Below are positions 55,699 to 64,000 of a DNA stretch of 64,000 nt, one piece after another (positions within the stretch are counted from its first letter, which is position 1; every line of letters begins with the position of its first letter). The stretch comes from Candidatus Zipacnadia bacterium (GTDB lineage: Bacteria; Armatimonadota; Zipacnadia; Zipacnadales; UBA5352), in contig JALGSU010000016.1 of assembly GCA_029821735.1 (NCBI GenBank), positions 1 to 64,000 on the forward strand, given 5' to 3'. The notes beneath the pieces were generated by a model. It was not told the origin of the DNA. It did not search any database and worked only from the letters and a program-made list of their open reading frames with translations. The position numbers were made by a program, and so were the translations under genes.

Positions 55699-56997
55699 CT
55701 ATTCGCCCATCACCGCATCGGTCGGCTGCAGGATGAAACTCCGAGTGTCCCCCGCCAGGCAGCGCCCGGAACTGTCGTAGCAGCGCACCGCCACTTGCTG
55801 GGTGCCCGGCGTACATCGGCTGGTGTCTACGGCGTATTCGTACGGAGCCTGGTTGGTCAGCGCCACCACGACGCCGTTGAGTTCCATCGTCGCGTAGCTG
55901 AACTCATCGCTGCCGCTGACCTCGGCCCGCAACAGCGTGCGCGGAATGCCCTTGTCGTCCGGGCCCATATGCACAGGCTCGTCCAGGGACACTCGCGTCG
56001 GAGCCACGCCGGGGTCTGTGGCCGCCGAAGTCTCGGGCCTGGTGCTCGTCGCGTACTGCATCGTCACTGGCGCTGGGCCATCGTGGTAAGCCAGTTGGTT
56101 CGCGACCACCAGTGCGCCCAGCACGTGATACGCTGCCCGGGCTCGCAGGCTCCGGCCTCTACCGGTCTTGGACTCAAACAGATAGGTCGGAACCTGGTGA
56201 TACAGCCCGAAGTGCCGATGACACAGGCGCAGGTCGTCGCCGGGTGTGTCGTAGTAGACGTTCAGCGGAATATCGTAGCGCCCCATCCACACTGACAGTT
56301 GTGCGCTCACCCGCCCGGTGGCCGCACACAACGACGCAGGCAGAGTCGCTGCGGTGCCCACCGTCTCCACAAAGTTCTCCTGGTATGAGGAGCGCGATGA
56401 CGAGGCCGGCAGTTCGTGCAAGTCCATGACCACATCTGGTCGCCAGTCCACGAACGCCGACTCGATGGCTCGGGTCTCGGGCTGACTGATCGCGGCCCAG
56501 TCCCGATTGAGGTCAACATTACGTGCGTTGCGTCGCCGCCCGTGATCTGCGCCATCGGGGTTGGCCATGGGGATCACCAGCAGAGCCACCCGACGCAGCA
56601 GCGCCGTCTCGCGCGCGCCGTCCGTGGTCGACAGGTGTCGCAGCAGTGCCATCATCGCTTCGGTGCCCGAAGGTTCGTTGCCATGCTGGCGGGCGATGAT
56701 GAGCACTTTCTTCAGGGCACGCGGGTCGGCGGCCGGGTCGCACACTCGCGCCATGGCGATCGTCCGACCTTCGTGCGATGTCCCCAGACTCACGCAGGTG
56801 ACACGCTCAGTCAGGTGCATCTCCTGCAGCGCGGCCATGGTCTCGGCGTAAGAATGTGAGCCATGCGGAACCAGTGACACGACGTCGGCCACGATGTCGG
56901 CTGACGCCGGCGCCATCGCGGCCACGATGAGGATGGCCAGAATTGTCGTGGCAGTTCGCTTCACTGGTTCGCGTTCGTCTCCCACAGGTAACAGCAT
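55699..56997 (-). CDS. M14 zinc carboxypeptidase, secreted, with C-terminal Ig-like domain
   Basis: The protein is 432 residues from ATG 56997; a GTG at 56964 would give a more typical signal peptide (KRTATTILAILIVAAMAPASA). Zinc ligands are His105 and Glu108 in RQHGNEPSGTE, and His in MDLHELPAS. Arg/Asn sites lie in RNVDLNRDW, and the catalytic Glu in YLFESKTGRG. The C-terminal 120 residues form a beta-sandwich (ATMELNGVVVALTNQAPYEY). It likely trims peptides or peptidoglycan stem peptides outside the cell. It lies upstream of ligA and downstream of the GHMP kinase on the minus strand. Confidence 0.87.
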   Translation of the reverse strand: MLLPVGDEREPVKRTATTILAILIVAAMAPASADIVADVVSLVPHGSHSYAETMAALQEMHLTERVTCVSLGTSHEGRTIAMARVCDPAADPRALKKVLIIARQHGNEPSGTEAMMALLRHLSTTDGARETALLRRVALLVIPMANPDGADHGRRRNARNVDLNRDWAAISQPETRAIESAFVDWRPDVVMDLHELPASSSRSSYQENFVETVGTAATLPASLCAATGRVSAQLSVWMGRYDIPLNVYYDTPGDDLRLCHRHFGLYHQVPTYLFESKTGRGRSLRARAAYHVLGALVVANQLAYHDGPAPVTMQYATSTRPETSAATDPGVAPTRVSLDEPVHMGPDDKGIPRTLLRAEVSGSDEFSYATMELNGVVVALTNQAPYEYAVDTSRCTPGTQQVAVRCYDSSGRCLAGDTRSFILQPTDAVMGE

Positions 56998-57024
56998 GCC
57001 ACGCCCGCTCTGGGGCGCGGCTTG

Positions 57025-57972
57025 TCACTCGCTATAGTAATGGATGTTACATATATACGGGATGCCGCCCTCGGAGTCAATCGCCCGGGCCACCTCATCT
57101 TGCCGCCCCGGGCAGTACGCCACCATGCATCCGCCCCCGCCCGCCCCGATCTGCTTGGCTCCGTAGGCCCCCGCCTCGCACGCCGCCTGGCACAGGCGCT
57201 CGATCTTCGCCGTGGATGCGCCTATTCGTTTCTCCTGAATCTGAGACAGCGTCATCAGTTCGCCGATGCGCGCGTCGTCGCCCCGGGTGAGCGCCTCGCG
57301 CCCCGCCAGCGTGTATTCGTAGAGTTTTTCGAAGACGTCCAGCACCACCGCGTCGCCCGCCAGTAGTGCCGCGCGCGTTCGGCTGAGCACCTCATCTGCC
57401 TGTCGCGGCTCGTTGCTGTCGCCAACCACCACGGGTAGTTCGTCGATCGGCAGTATCTCGGCCGACCCCGGCTCGCCGGTGGTGATGAAGGTCACGCCGC
57501 CATACACGATTGCGTACTGGTCCATGCGCCCGCACGAAATCTCGCACTCGTCGTGTTCGGCGAAATACGCAATTTCCGCCATCTCATCCTTACCGAGGCC
57601 CAGTCCGAAGAGTTGATCCAGCGCCTGCAGGGAACCCACTGTCAGCGCCGCGGATGTGCTCAGCCCAGCGCCGATTGGGATATCGCTGCGCACACTGATC
57701 TCGACGCCACCGGGGACGCGCTCGCCCAGCAGATGGATCGCGGCGCGCACGTACTTCATGGGGCCAGAGTATTCAGGCGGCGCACCCAGGTGGTATTGCT
57801 CGACGCTCTCGAAGTCTTCGCTGCGCAGGACGACCTGCCGGTCATCGCGGGTGTTGGCGCGAACATGCATGTACATATCGATGGCTGCCGCGATGACCGG
57901 CTTTTGGGCGATGTCTATCTTATCCCCGAACAGCGATATCCTGCCCGGAGCCTTCAGTACTACCTCTCGCAT
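57025..57972 (-). CDS. GHMP-superfamily sugar kinase (galactokinase/heptokinase-like)
   Basis: The 315-residue protein has the three GHMP motifs: KAPGRISLFGDKIDI at the N-terminus, PIGAGLSTSAALTVGSLQAL (ATP-binding P-loop variant) and AGAYGAKQIGAGGGGCMVAYC at the C-terminus. The first motif resembles galactokinases (APGR ... GEH) and D-glycero-D-manno-heptose 7-phosphate kinases. It phosphorylates an unknown sugar. It follows the Fe-S protein gene by nine bases; with the nucleotidyltransferase at the head of the run it could provide an activated sugar. CGGGAAG precedes the ATG. The exact substrate is not readable. Confidence 0.82.
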   Translation of the reverse strand: MREVVLKAPGRISLFGDKIDIAQKPVIAAAIDMYMHVRANTRDDRQVVLRSEDFESVEQYHLGAPPEYSGPMKYVRAAIHLLGERVPGGVEISVRSDIPIGAGLSTSAALTVGSLQALDQLFGLGLGKDEMAEIAYFAEHDECEISCGRMDQYAIVYGGVTFITTGEPGSAEILPIDELPVVVGDSNEPRQADEVLSRTRAALLAGDAVVLDVFEKLYEYTLAGREALTRGDDARIGELMTLSQIQEKRIGASTAKIERLCQAACEAGAYGAKQIGAGGGGCMVAYCPGRQDEVARAIDSEGGIPYICNIHYYSE

Positions 57973-57981
57973 CTTCCCGCC

Positions 57982-60268
57982 TTAATCTCCCCGCCGCAGC
58001 ATGTGACACGCTTTCAGACAGCCTTCGACGATGCAGTCCAAGTGGCGCTGGATGGGGTCGCGCTTGAGCAGCGCGTCAGCGATGACCTCCGCCGTGATCG
58101 GGCCGTCGGGCACGGGCACGTCCGTGCGTGAGCCCGAGCGCATACTTCTTGGCCCAGTCGCAGCGCAGAAAGTCGCGCTTCGCCCAGCACGAGTCGCCGG
58201 CGCACTCGCTCTCATCGCCGCACAGTGCCTGCACGGGGCAGGCGCTGATGCACGGTGCCGCACAGCCCTCGCAGGGCGCGAAGCCCTCGGTCGTCGAAGC
58301 CGTCGGCTCGATCGGCGCATCGGTCACGATCGCAACGTAGCGCACGCACACGTCATCGTTCGGGGTGATGACAAAGCCGCCCCTGCCGATGACCCCGAGA
58401 CCGGCGGCCGCGGCCGCGAAGCGGTTGCTGAAGATGTCCGGCGTGTCAAAACGCGGGTTCTCGGTCATTGAGCCAGTGCCGCACAGATCGTACGTGATGG
58501 CCGCGCGGAAGCCCCGGTGCTCCAGTTCGCGGGCGATCATCAGCGCGTCCACCCCCAGGTCGCGGATGATCTGGTACTGACTGAAGGCATAGGGCCCGGC
58601 GGCGTCAGCGGGTGGCTCGCCGGCGCGCGTGAGGTTCTGGTCCGGGTAGACCATCCCCAGCACGACGACCGATTCTGCGCCCTCGATCCAGTCGCTCGGC
58701 CCGACCACGCGCGCGTTCTCGCGCGGCTTGATGGTCACCTCGGGCTGCCCGTGGATGGGACCGCTGAGCACCACATTTATCTTCAGTTCGTCCTCGTTGA
58801 CCACAGCCTTGAGTTGCTCCGCGATCTCATCGAGGGCAGAGGCGGGCGCAACTCCGATCAGATCCGCGCCATGCTCGCCAATGATCTGATGCATCTCCAT
58901 CGTGTCGGGCGGGGCGGACTCATGGTGGCAGACCAGACTCGCGCAGGTCGGTTGCAGCGGCGCCTGGGTCAGTATCACACTGACCTGCAAACGTCCGCCG
59001 AAGTCCTCCGGCGACATGCCCGCGACCGCCGCCGCTTCATCAGCGGGCAGCTTGGTTCTCACGGCCGTGTAATACCCGAAGCGCTCCAGTTCCCGGGCGA
59101 TGTCCAAGTGCATGTGGGCGAGCGTCTGCCTCACTCCGAGGGCGGTCGCCTGACAGGGCTCACCCGCAGGGCCGCAGGCGCTCGGGTCCGAATCCGCAGG
59201 CCAGTCCATACCAACGATGACGGCCGAGCGGCAGTCGGGCAAGTGTGGCTCGGTTTCGATGCCCGCTTCGTGAAGTTGCGCGGCCGAAACCACCGCGAAG
59301 CTCGCCATGCGCGCCTCCACCGCCATTTTTCGGATGCGCTCGGTTATGGACCGATTAGCGGGCGCATCCTCGGCCACTTCCTTGAGCCCACTGCCATTTC
59401 GCAGGTGCGGCGGACGGCAGTATTTCAGGCATGGGCCCTGGACGCCTCCGCGTCTACCGTGCTCGGCCAGGAACTCCAAGATGACCTCTTCGGTCACGAC
59501 TTCGGGGATCTCCACATCATCTATGGTCAGACCGAAGTGCTCGCTCCACGCGCAACGCCACATGTTCTTGTCGGCGTAGCGGAGCTCCTTGCCCCCTACA
59601 TTGAGGACGATCTCGCCGTTCACCTCATGGGCCAGCGCGCCGCCGCACAGCTCGTCGCACTTGGCGATGCAGATCCCGCAGTGATCGCACAGAGGCGCCC
59701 CGTCATACATCGGGTCCGCGATCAGCGGGGCGTCGGTCATCATGCAGCAAAAGCGCTGCCAAGTGCCAAATTCGGGGGTCATGAGCAGCCCGTGATAGCC
59801 CATCTCGCCCAGCCCACAGGCAGCGGCGGCGTGGATGTCCGACAGGTCGGGGCCGAAGGGCCGCGTCACATCCTTGTAGGGCCGGAAGCGCCAGATATTC
59901 GTGGCCGCAATGGTCAGCGCGTGGTGGCCCTCACGCTCCAGCCAGCGCCCCAGGTGGAACTGAATGTACTCCAGCCGTTCGTTCATGTCGCTCTGCACAG
60001 TGTAAGGGCCCTGGTCATAGGCCGTCGGTATGCCGCCCAACTCAACGCAGGCATTCGGGTGATGGATGGCGACGACCACCACGTTGCGGCAGTCCGGCCA
60101 GTGGCCATCGGGGCGCATCTGATCGGGGGCCTGCGCCCACCGCTCAACGGGCCCCACACCCACCAGGTCCGCGCCCAGTTCCAAGGCTTTGGACTTGAGC
60201 GTGGAGGTCAGGGCTTCGCTTGCCGCTCGCTCGTCGTCGCACATCGGGGTCATCTCGGCGCTCATCAA
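57982..60268 (-). CDS. Three-fold repeated QueG/reductive-dehalogenase-like Fe-S protein, frameshifted near C-terminus
   Basis: About 710 residues in the first frame contain three copies of one fold. Copy 1: GADLVGVGPVERW, DCRNVVVVAIHHPN, AACGLGEMGYHGLLMTP and cluster motif CDHCGICIAKCDELC (194-208). Copy 2 (about 315-445): DCRSAVIVGMDWP, HMHLDIARELERFGYY and a truncated end without cysteine cluster. Copy 3: GADLIGVAPASALDE, AESVVVLGMVYP, AAGLGVIGRGGFVITP and CEGCAAPCISACP. This is the epoxyqueuosine reductase/RdhA-type cobalamin-reductase module plus ferredoxin motifs. A single-base change in the C-run at 58133-58135 (plus strand) shifts the frame; the other frame continues SRTDVPVPDGPITAEVIADA to a stop at 57982, nine bases before the kinase start. 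Activity unknown; corrinoid binding possible. Confidence 0.8.
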
Positions 60269-60960
60269 TTGTCAGCTCCCATTAATTCATTAGCCGCCGC
60301 CAGATCCGACAGTCGGCCCACGTCATGCCAGTAAGCGTTCTCATCCACGAAGCCACGCACCAGTCGGCCCGCGGCGATCATCTCGGGGAACACGTCATTC
60401 GAAAAGTCCCGGCCCGGTCCGCACCAGTCAAGCGCCGACCGGTTGATCGCGAACACTGCCGCGTTGCACGCTGCCTGCAGCGGTGGCTTCTCCACAAAGG
60501 ACGCCACTCGCCCATCCTCCGCCAACTGCGCGATTCCCGTGTGCACGCGCACCCCCGTCACCAGACCCACCGTCACGTCCGCGCCATGTGCTTTGTGCTC
60601 GGCGACCAACTCACCAATGTCCAGATCGGTGAGGATGTCCCCGTAATGTACTAGAAGGTTCTCCTCACCTCGCAGCATTGCCCCCATCCGAGCCACTTCG
60701 CCCGCCGTACCGAGAGGCTCCTCATTAACACTGTACTCCAGCGACATGCCCCATCGGGAACCGTCGCCAAAGTAGTGCGCCACCTGCTCGGCGTGCAGCG
60801 ACAGCGCGACGATCGCCTCGGTGAACCCATGGGCGCGCAGCTTACCGAGGATGTGCTCGAGCATCGGCTTACCCGCCACCGGCACCATGGCCTTGGCCAC
60901 GTACGAAGTCAGCGGGCGCATCCGCGTGGCATGACCGGCACACAGAACGATGGCTTTCAT
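60265..60960 (-). CDS. Sugar-phosphate nucleotidyltransferase
   Basis: The 231-residue protein belongs to the NTP_transferase family (mannose-1-phosphate guanylyltransferase/glucose-1-phosphate thymidylyltransferase-like). The nucleotide motif reads LCAGHATRMRPLT; the usual Gly before Thr-Arg is Ala. KPMLEHILGKLRAHG, LVHYGDIL with the metal-binding Asp, and FVEKPP are standard. It probably makes an NDP-sugar. It overlaps the downstream Fe-S gene by four bases and starts the minus-strand run ending with the GHMP kinase, the pair expected for activating a free sugar. Specificity unknown. Confidence 0.85.
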   Translation of the reverse strand: MKAIVLCAGHATRMRPLTSYVAKAMVPVAGKPMLEHILGKLRAHGFTEAIVALSLHAEQVAHYFGDGSRWGMSLEYSVNEEPLGTAGEVARMGAMLRGEENLLVHYGDILTDLDIGELVAEHKAHGADVTVGLVTGVRVHTGIAQLAEDGRVASFVEKPPLQAACNAAVFAINRSALDWCGPGRDFSNDVFPEMIAAGRLVRGFVDENAYWHDVGRLSDLAAANELMGADN

Positions 60961-61268
60961 GCGCCCCTACACATCCTTTCGTAACCCGACCTCCCAAGGC
61001 GATCGACAAGACCGCTGGCGCGTCATTCCGCCAACGCGGCCCGAACACCTGCATAAGCCGCCTCTGAGCGGCGCAAAAGGCGCTATAGGGCCGTTCTTTG
61101 CCTACTCGGTCCTCGCACCCAACCATCGACCCTCTCTTGACGGTGCGGTGTCTTTCCGCTAAAATACCTAAACCCGTGTGTACCCGTAGATTCGGCGCGA
61201 GCCCTTCTCTGGTACCACGAACCTGCACATTGATGTTCACAACCTGCTCTTCCGAAGGGGGTCGTCGA
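60961..61268. other. Divergent intergenic region, 308 bases
   Basis: This gap between the divergent nucleotidyltransferase and the membrane protein holds the clear plus-strand promoter at 61137-61165, a short GC-rich inverted repeat near 61060, and no convincing minus-strand promoter. No conserved RNA or small ORF is supported. Confidence 0.6.
61137..61165 (+). promoter_or_regulatory. Sigma70 promoter for the bitopic membrane protein
   Basis: TTGACG (61137-61142), 17 bp, TAAAAT (61160-61165). It gives a leader of about 95 bases to the ATG at 61269. Confidence 0.8.
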
Positions 61269-62045
61269 ATGTCCGTCGAGGACGAACTGACCGAGGAAGA
61301 AACCTCTGAAGAGGTCGTTGACGAGGATGTCGATCTCGAGGACGACGATATTCTCGCTGCCGAGGTAGAGGTGCCCCAGGGCGGTGGCTGTAGCGCCGGA
61401 ACCTGGGTCATTATCCTGCTCATTGTGGCGGCGCTGGTCTACGTGGGAGTATGGCAGGTCAAGAAGAACGCTTCCGAGCGGGCCGAACGCGATCGGACGA
61501 ACCGGTCGGAGATCCGCTCGACCATGCTGCATGAGATCGCTGGCGACCTGAACACCGTCGACACCCGCCTGCAGCAGGGCGACATCGCCGGGGCCATCGA
61601 TTCCCTCAACCAGATGGACTACAAGCTCGGCGCTGTGCAGACCGAAGCTTCCCGCGCGACTGACCTGGACGCGGCGGCCGGAATCGGTGAGATGCGTCAG
61701 AGCATCGCCACGGCCACCAAAGATATCCAGGCCGAATACGAGGCGCTTCAGGCGTCCGCACAGGGGCATGTAGGCGAGATACGCTCAGCTATGGGCATCC
61801 CCAATCCCGTGATCCCCGTTGACGAAGGCGCGGACGTACCGGCAGTCGACGAGCCCGTTGGCGAGCCGCCCGTCGCGCCCGCCGGTGAAGAGCTGCCCGC
61901 GGTCGAAGAGCCCGTAGACCCGGTCGCGCCCGAGGGCGACCCGGTTGCCGAGCCCGTCGTTGACGAGCCCGCAGCCGAGGAAGTGCCCCCGCCCGCGCCG
62001 CCTGGCGGGCCCGAAACAGACCCGCTAATGCCGCCTGCGGGCTAG
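61269..62045 (+). CDS. Bitopic membrane protein with acidic head, coiled-coil and Pro/Glu-rich tail
   Basis: From ATG 61269 (AAGGGGG eight bases before) the protein is 258 residues. It starts with an acidic stretch (VEDELTEEETSEEVVDEDVD), then a single transmembrane helix (WVIILLIVAALVYVGVWQVKK). A helical, probably coiled-coil part rich in Gln/Ala and Glu follows (IRSTMLHEIAGDLNTVDTRL). The last 80 residues are repeats of Pro, Glu, Val and Asp (EEPVDPVAPEGDPVAEPVVD), a flexible extracytoplasmic tail. No family recognised. The upstream open frame before ATG 61269 is non-coding promoter region. Function unknown. Confidence 0.75.
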   Translation: MSVEDELTEEETSEEVVDEDVDLEDDDILAAEVEVPQGGGCSAGTWVIILLIVAALVYVGVWQVKKNASERAERDRTNRSEIRSTMLHEIAGDLNTVDTRLQQGDIAGAIDSLNQMDYKLGAVQTEASRATDLDAAAGIGEMRQSIATATKDIQAEYEALQASAQGHVGEIRSAMGIPNPVIPVDEGADVPAVDEPVGEPPVAPAGEELPAVEEPVDPVAPEGDPVAEPVVDEPAAEEVPPPAPPGGPETDPLMPPAG

Positions 62046-62082
62046 AAGCCGCAGTTGCTGAGCATAGTCTCATCCGCAATCA

Positions 62083-62113
62083 ACCGGCGGGGTGCCGTCG
62101 GCACCTCGCCGGT
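62083..62113 (+). terminator. Long terminator-like hairpin after the membrane protein gene
   Basis: A 14-bp stem with one G-T wobble (62083-62096 with 62100-62113) and a three-base GTC loop lies 38 bases after the stop. No T run. Confidence 0.6.
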
Positions 62114-62257
62114 AACTCGTACTCGTGGCGGGCAACATATCACTGTTCGCATCTGCACACTCGCCCTGGGGCCCCATTGCTCCAGGGCATAGCCATCCAT
62201 ATCAGTCGGCAGGCCGTGCAAACCTAGGAGCACCCAAACAGTTAGGACAGGCGATCT

Positions 62258-63598
62258 ATGGCTTCTGGCAGCAAGAAAGCCGCAGCACTCATCGCCGATC
62301 TCCGCGCCAAGAGTTCAGCATCCCGCGACCAGGTGATACAGGAACTTGTCGAGGTCGGTCCCTCGGCCGTGCCTGCCCTCGCCATCGCACTTGCCCACAA
62401 AGACTACAAGGTCAGGATGGCTGCCGCTGACGCACTCGGCGTGATCGGCAGCGAGGACGCTATTCCCCCGCTCATCGAGGCGCTCTCTGACTCGAGCAAG
62501 AACACTCAGGCCGCTGCCGCTCAAGCCCTCGCATCCATCGGTGACGGGGCCGTCCCTGCCCTCCTCGACGCCCTCATCGGCACCGACCAGGCTGCCCGGA
62601 AGTGGGCCGCCGAGGCGCTCGGCAGTATCGGCGACACCTCCGTCGCTCAAGAGTTGATGGCGCGCCTCAACGACCAAAACGTCGAAGTCCAGCGTGCCGC
62701 CGTCACCGCGCTGGGCGATCTCAAGAGCAAGCGCGCCATAGATCCGCTCATCGACGTCCTGAACTCCGATAACGTCGACCTGGCCAAAGCTGCCGCCGAG
62801 GCCCTCGGCAAGATCCGCAGCCCCATCGCGATCGAGCCGCTCATCCTCGCCCTCAGTTCATCCAGCATCGACGTCCGCCGATGCGCCTCTGAATCGCTCG
62901 TGCGGGTCGGCAGCAAGTCCGTGCCCAAGCTTACGGAAGCCGTCGCCGAGGGCGACAGTGTCGTGCGGCGGTGGGGCGTCGAGATCCTCGGACATATTGG
63001 CGATGGCCGCGCGCAGGCGCTGCTTGTCGAATGTCTCGAGGACGAGGACGGGAGAGTTGTTCGCTACGCCGCCGTCGCCCTCGGGGGACTTGGCAGCGAG
63101 GCCAGCATCAAGCACCTCGCCCCGCTTCTGCACCACGACAACAAGGACATCCGATACGCCGCCGTCGAGGGGCTCGCCGGCACCGGCAGCTACAAGGCGG
63201 TCAAACACGTTGCCGAATGCCTCAAGGACGAAGACTGGGTCGTGCGTCTGACCGCCGCCTGCGCTCTGGGTGAGATCGGCAGCCGAACCTGTCTCGAGCC
63301 GCTGCTCGACGCCCTCGCCGATACCGAGTGGAGCGTGCGACGCCACGCTGCCATCGGCCTCGGTCGCGTCGGTGTCAAAAAACGTGCCTTCGAAGCCCTC
63401 GTCGCCGCGCTTGAAGACCCGAAGGAACTCGTCCGCTCCGCCGCGGCCAGTGCCCTCGCTGACCTCGAGGCCGAAGAGGCCATAGATGACCTGCAGAAGC
63501 TCATGCGCGACGACGACAACAAGGTCGTCAGCGCCGCCCGCGACGCGCTCATCCGTCTGGGCGTAGACCTTGAGGACGAGGCCGAAGACCAGCGCTAA
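62258..63598 (+). CDS. HEAT-repeat (PBS-lyase-like) protein
   Basis: The 446-residue protein is built of about 13 helical pairs of ~31 residues, each with the pattern AVPALIEAL ... VRxxAAxALGxIG, for example KVRMAAADALGVIGSEDAIP and SVRRHAAIGLGRVGVKKRAF. PBS-lyase HEAT-like repeats in bacteria act as scaffolds. No catalytic residues or signal peptide are visible. TTAGGACAGG lies about eight bases before the ATG. The acidic C-terminus ends DLEDEAEDQR. Context: between a membrane protein and a lipoprotein. Partners unknown. Confidence 0.88.
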   Translation: MASGSKKAAALIADLRAKSSASRDQVIQELVEVGPSAVPALAIALAHKDYKVRMAAADALGVIGSEDAIPPLIEALSDSSKNTQAAAAQALASIGDGAVPALLDALIGTDQAARKWAAEALGSIGDTSVAQELMARLNDQNVEVQRAAVTALGDLKSKRAIDPLIDVLNSDNVDLAKAAAEALGKIRSPIAIEPLILALSSSSIDVRRCASESLVRVGSKSVPKLTEAVAEGDSVVRRWGVEILGHIGDGRAQALLVECLEDEDGRVVRYAAVALGGLGSEASIKHLAPLLHHDNKDIRYAAVEGLAGTGSYKAVKHVAECLKDEDWVVRLTAACALGEIGSRTCLEPLLDALADTEWSVRRHAAIGLGRVGVKKRAFEALVAALEDPKELVRSAAASALADLEAEEAIDDLQKLMRDDDNKVVSAARDALIRLGVDLEDEAEDQR

Positions 63599-63658
63599 CT
63601 CCCCCTGCCGGCCACGCCAGCACCCCTTTGATCGCCCACTGACCGGGGCCCGCTCAGC

Positions 63659-63687
63659 TTGCCTTTTGGAGGGTGATGTCGTATAAT
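63659..63687 (+). promoter_or_regulatory. Sigma70 promoter for the downstream lipoprotein gene
   Basis: TTGCCT (63659-63664), 17 bp, TATAAT (63682-63687), giving a leader of about 80 bases to the GTG at 63773. Confidence 0.75.
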
Positions 63688-63772
63688 CGCCGCGCCTCAC
63701 CGGGCGTCATTTGTGTGCTCGGATGTCCTTCAGGCTTTGGTGGTATTTGCTCTCTGAAGGGGTTGATCGCTC

Positions 63773-64000
63773 GTGAAGCGACTGCTGATTCTGTCCTCCT
63801 GCGCCGCGCTGGTCATGCTTCTCGGCTGCGAAATCGCGCCTCCGGGAACTACCCCCGGTTCAGGCGGCTCTGCGGGTGCAGGGGCTGGTCAAATGAGCCA
63901 GGAACAGGTTGCGGTCCTAGAGGACATCAAGAGAATCCAGAGCCAGACCGGACAATCCCTCGAGGCACTCGCTCAGGGATTCCAAGCGGCCGAACAGCGC
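63773..64000 (+). CDS. Lipoprotein of unknown function (3' partial)
   Basis: GTG at 63773 follows a GAAGGGG ribosome site and a consensus promoter. The first 76 residues give a lipoprotein signal (KRLLILSSCAALVMLLGC, lipid Cys19), a Gly/Ser/Ala linker, and the start of a helical region (QEQVAVLEDIKRIQSQTGQS) continuing to the window edge. The reading frame was found by translating the sequence directly. Coiled-coil or periplasmic scaffold is likely. No family recognisable from the fragment. Confidence 0.75.
   Translation, partial: MKRLLILSSCAALVMLLGCEIAPPGTTPGSGGSAGAGAGQMSQEQVAVLEDIKRIQSQTGQSLEALAQGFQAAEQR

Noticed and set aside
58517..60334. 605-residue plus-strand frame opposite the Fe-S protein
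   Set aside because: No domain; the minus-strand frame has clear repeats and cysteine motifs.

Overview
The window is 64 kb of GC-rich, gene-dense bacterial chromosome. It contains no phage, insertion sequence, CRISPR array or RNA gene that I could recognise. A DUF1559-like prepilin, very large secreted proteins with Ig and carboxypeptidase-regulatory repeats and FlgD-like tails, BNR and pectate-lyase-22 propellers, and a complex-I-like [NiFe] hydrogenase together suggest an uncultured anaerobic or facultative environmental bacterium of an Armatimonadota-like or related phylum. That placement is inference only. Standard sigma70 promoters (TTGACx, 17-18 bp, TAtAAT-like) precede several genes, so housekeeping expression looks conventional.

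Layout. (1) 2-6379 (+): a membrane-bound group 4 [NiFe]-hydrogenase / complex-I-like operon with antiporter-like subunits, a NuoA-like subunit, small subunit, NuoC-like, large subunit with all four nickel-binding cysteines, a NuoH-like gene broken by two deletions, and a 2x[4Fe-4S] NuoI-like subunit, closed by a strong bidirectional terminator. (2) 6462-14575 (-): serine acetyltransferase, a BNR_4 propeller, a mannitol-phosphate-dehydrogenase-like enzyme, a zinc alcohol dehydrogenase, purL and a prepilin. (3) 14690-17968 (+): a MazG-like pyrophosphohydrolase and uvrA. (4) 17994-24084 (+): a translationally coupled glycan-assembly cassette (GT2, GT39-like, O-antigen ligase/polymerase, two GT4). 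(5) 24054-25890 (-): a TPR membrane protein with a frameshift and a zinc alcohol dehydrogenase. (6) 26042-26986 (+): two small envelope proteins. (7) 26994-34310 (-): an eight-gene one-carbon/folate operon: folP, 5-formyl-THF cyclo-ligase, a PL22-like propeller, an HPS-RraA fusion, panE, acsE-like, metV-like and metF, read from a nearly leaderless promoter. (8) 34440-37074: a CE7-type esterase, a PQQ-type propeller and a lipoprotein. (9) 37136-50324 (-): two adjacent giant secreted proteases (papain-like, 2228 aa; M6 metalloprotease, 2101 aa) that share a C-terminal region of about 440 residues. (10) 50575-60960 (-): ogt, an HtrA with an altered triad, trxA, a VanZ-like protein, a frameshifted ligA, an M14 carboxypeptidase, a GHMP kinase, a three-fold-repeated QueG/reductive-dehalogenase-like Fe-S protein and a sugar nucleotidyltransferase. 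(11) 61269-64000 (+): a bitopic membrane protein, a HEAT-repeat protein and the start of a lipoprotein.

How the parts fit. The methyl branch of one-carbon metabolism (MetF, MetV, AcsE-like methyltransferase, folate synthesis and salvage) together with an H2-linked ion-pumping hydrogenase is compatible with H2-dependent or fermentative C1 metabolism. The CO dehydrogenase/acetyl-CoA synthase and hydrogenase maturation genes that would prove it are outside the window. Six apparent indels in four genes (NuoH-like, TPR, ligA, QueG-like), one of them the normally essential ligA, look more like consensus or assembly errors than real gene decay. This should be resolved before drawing biological conclusions from those genes.
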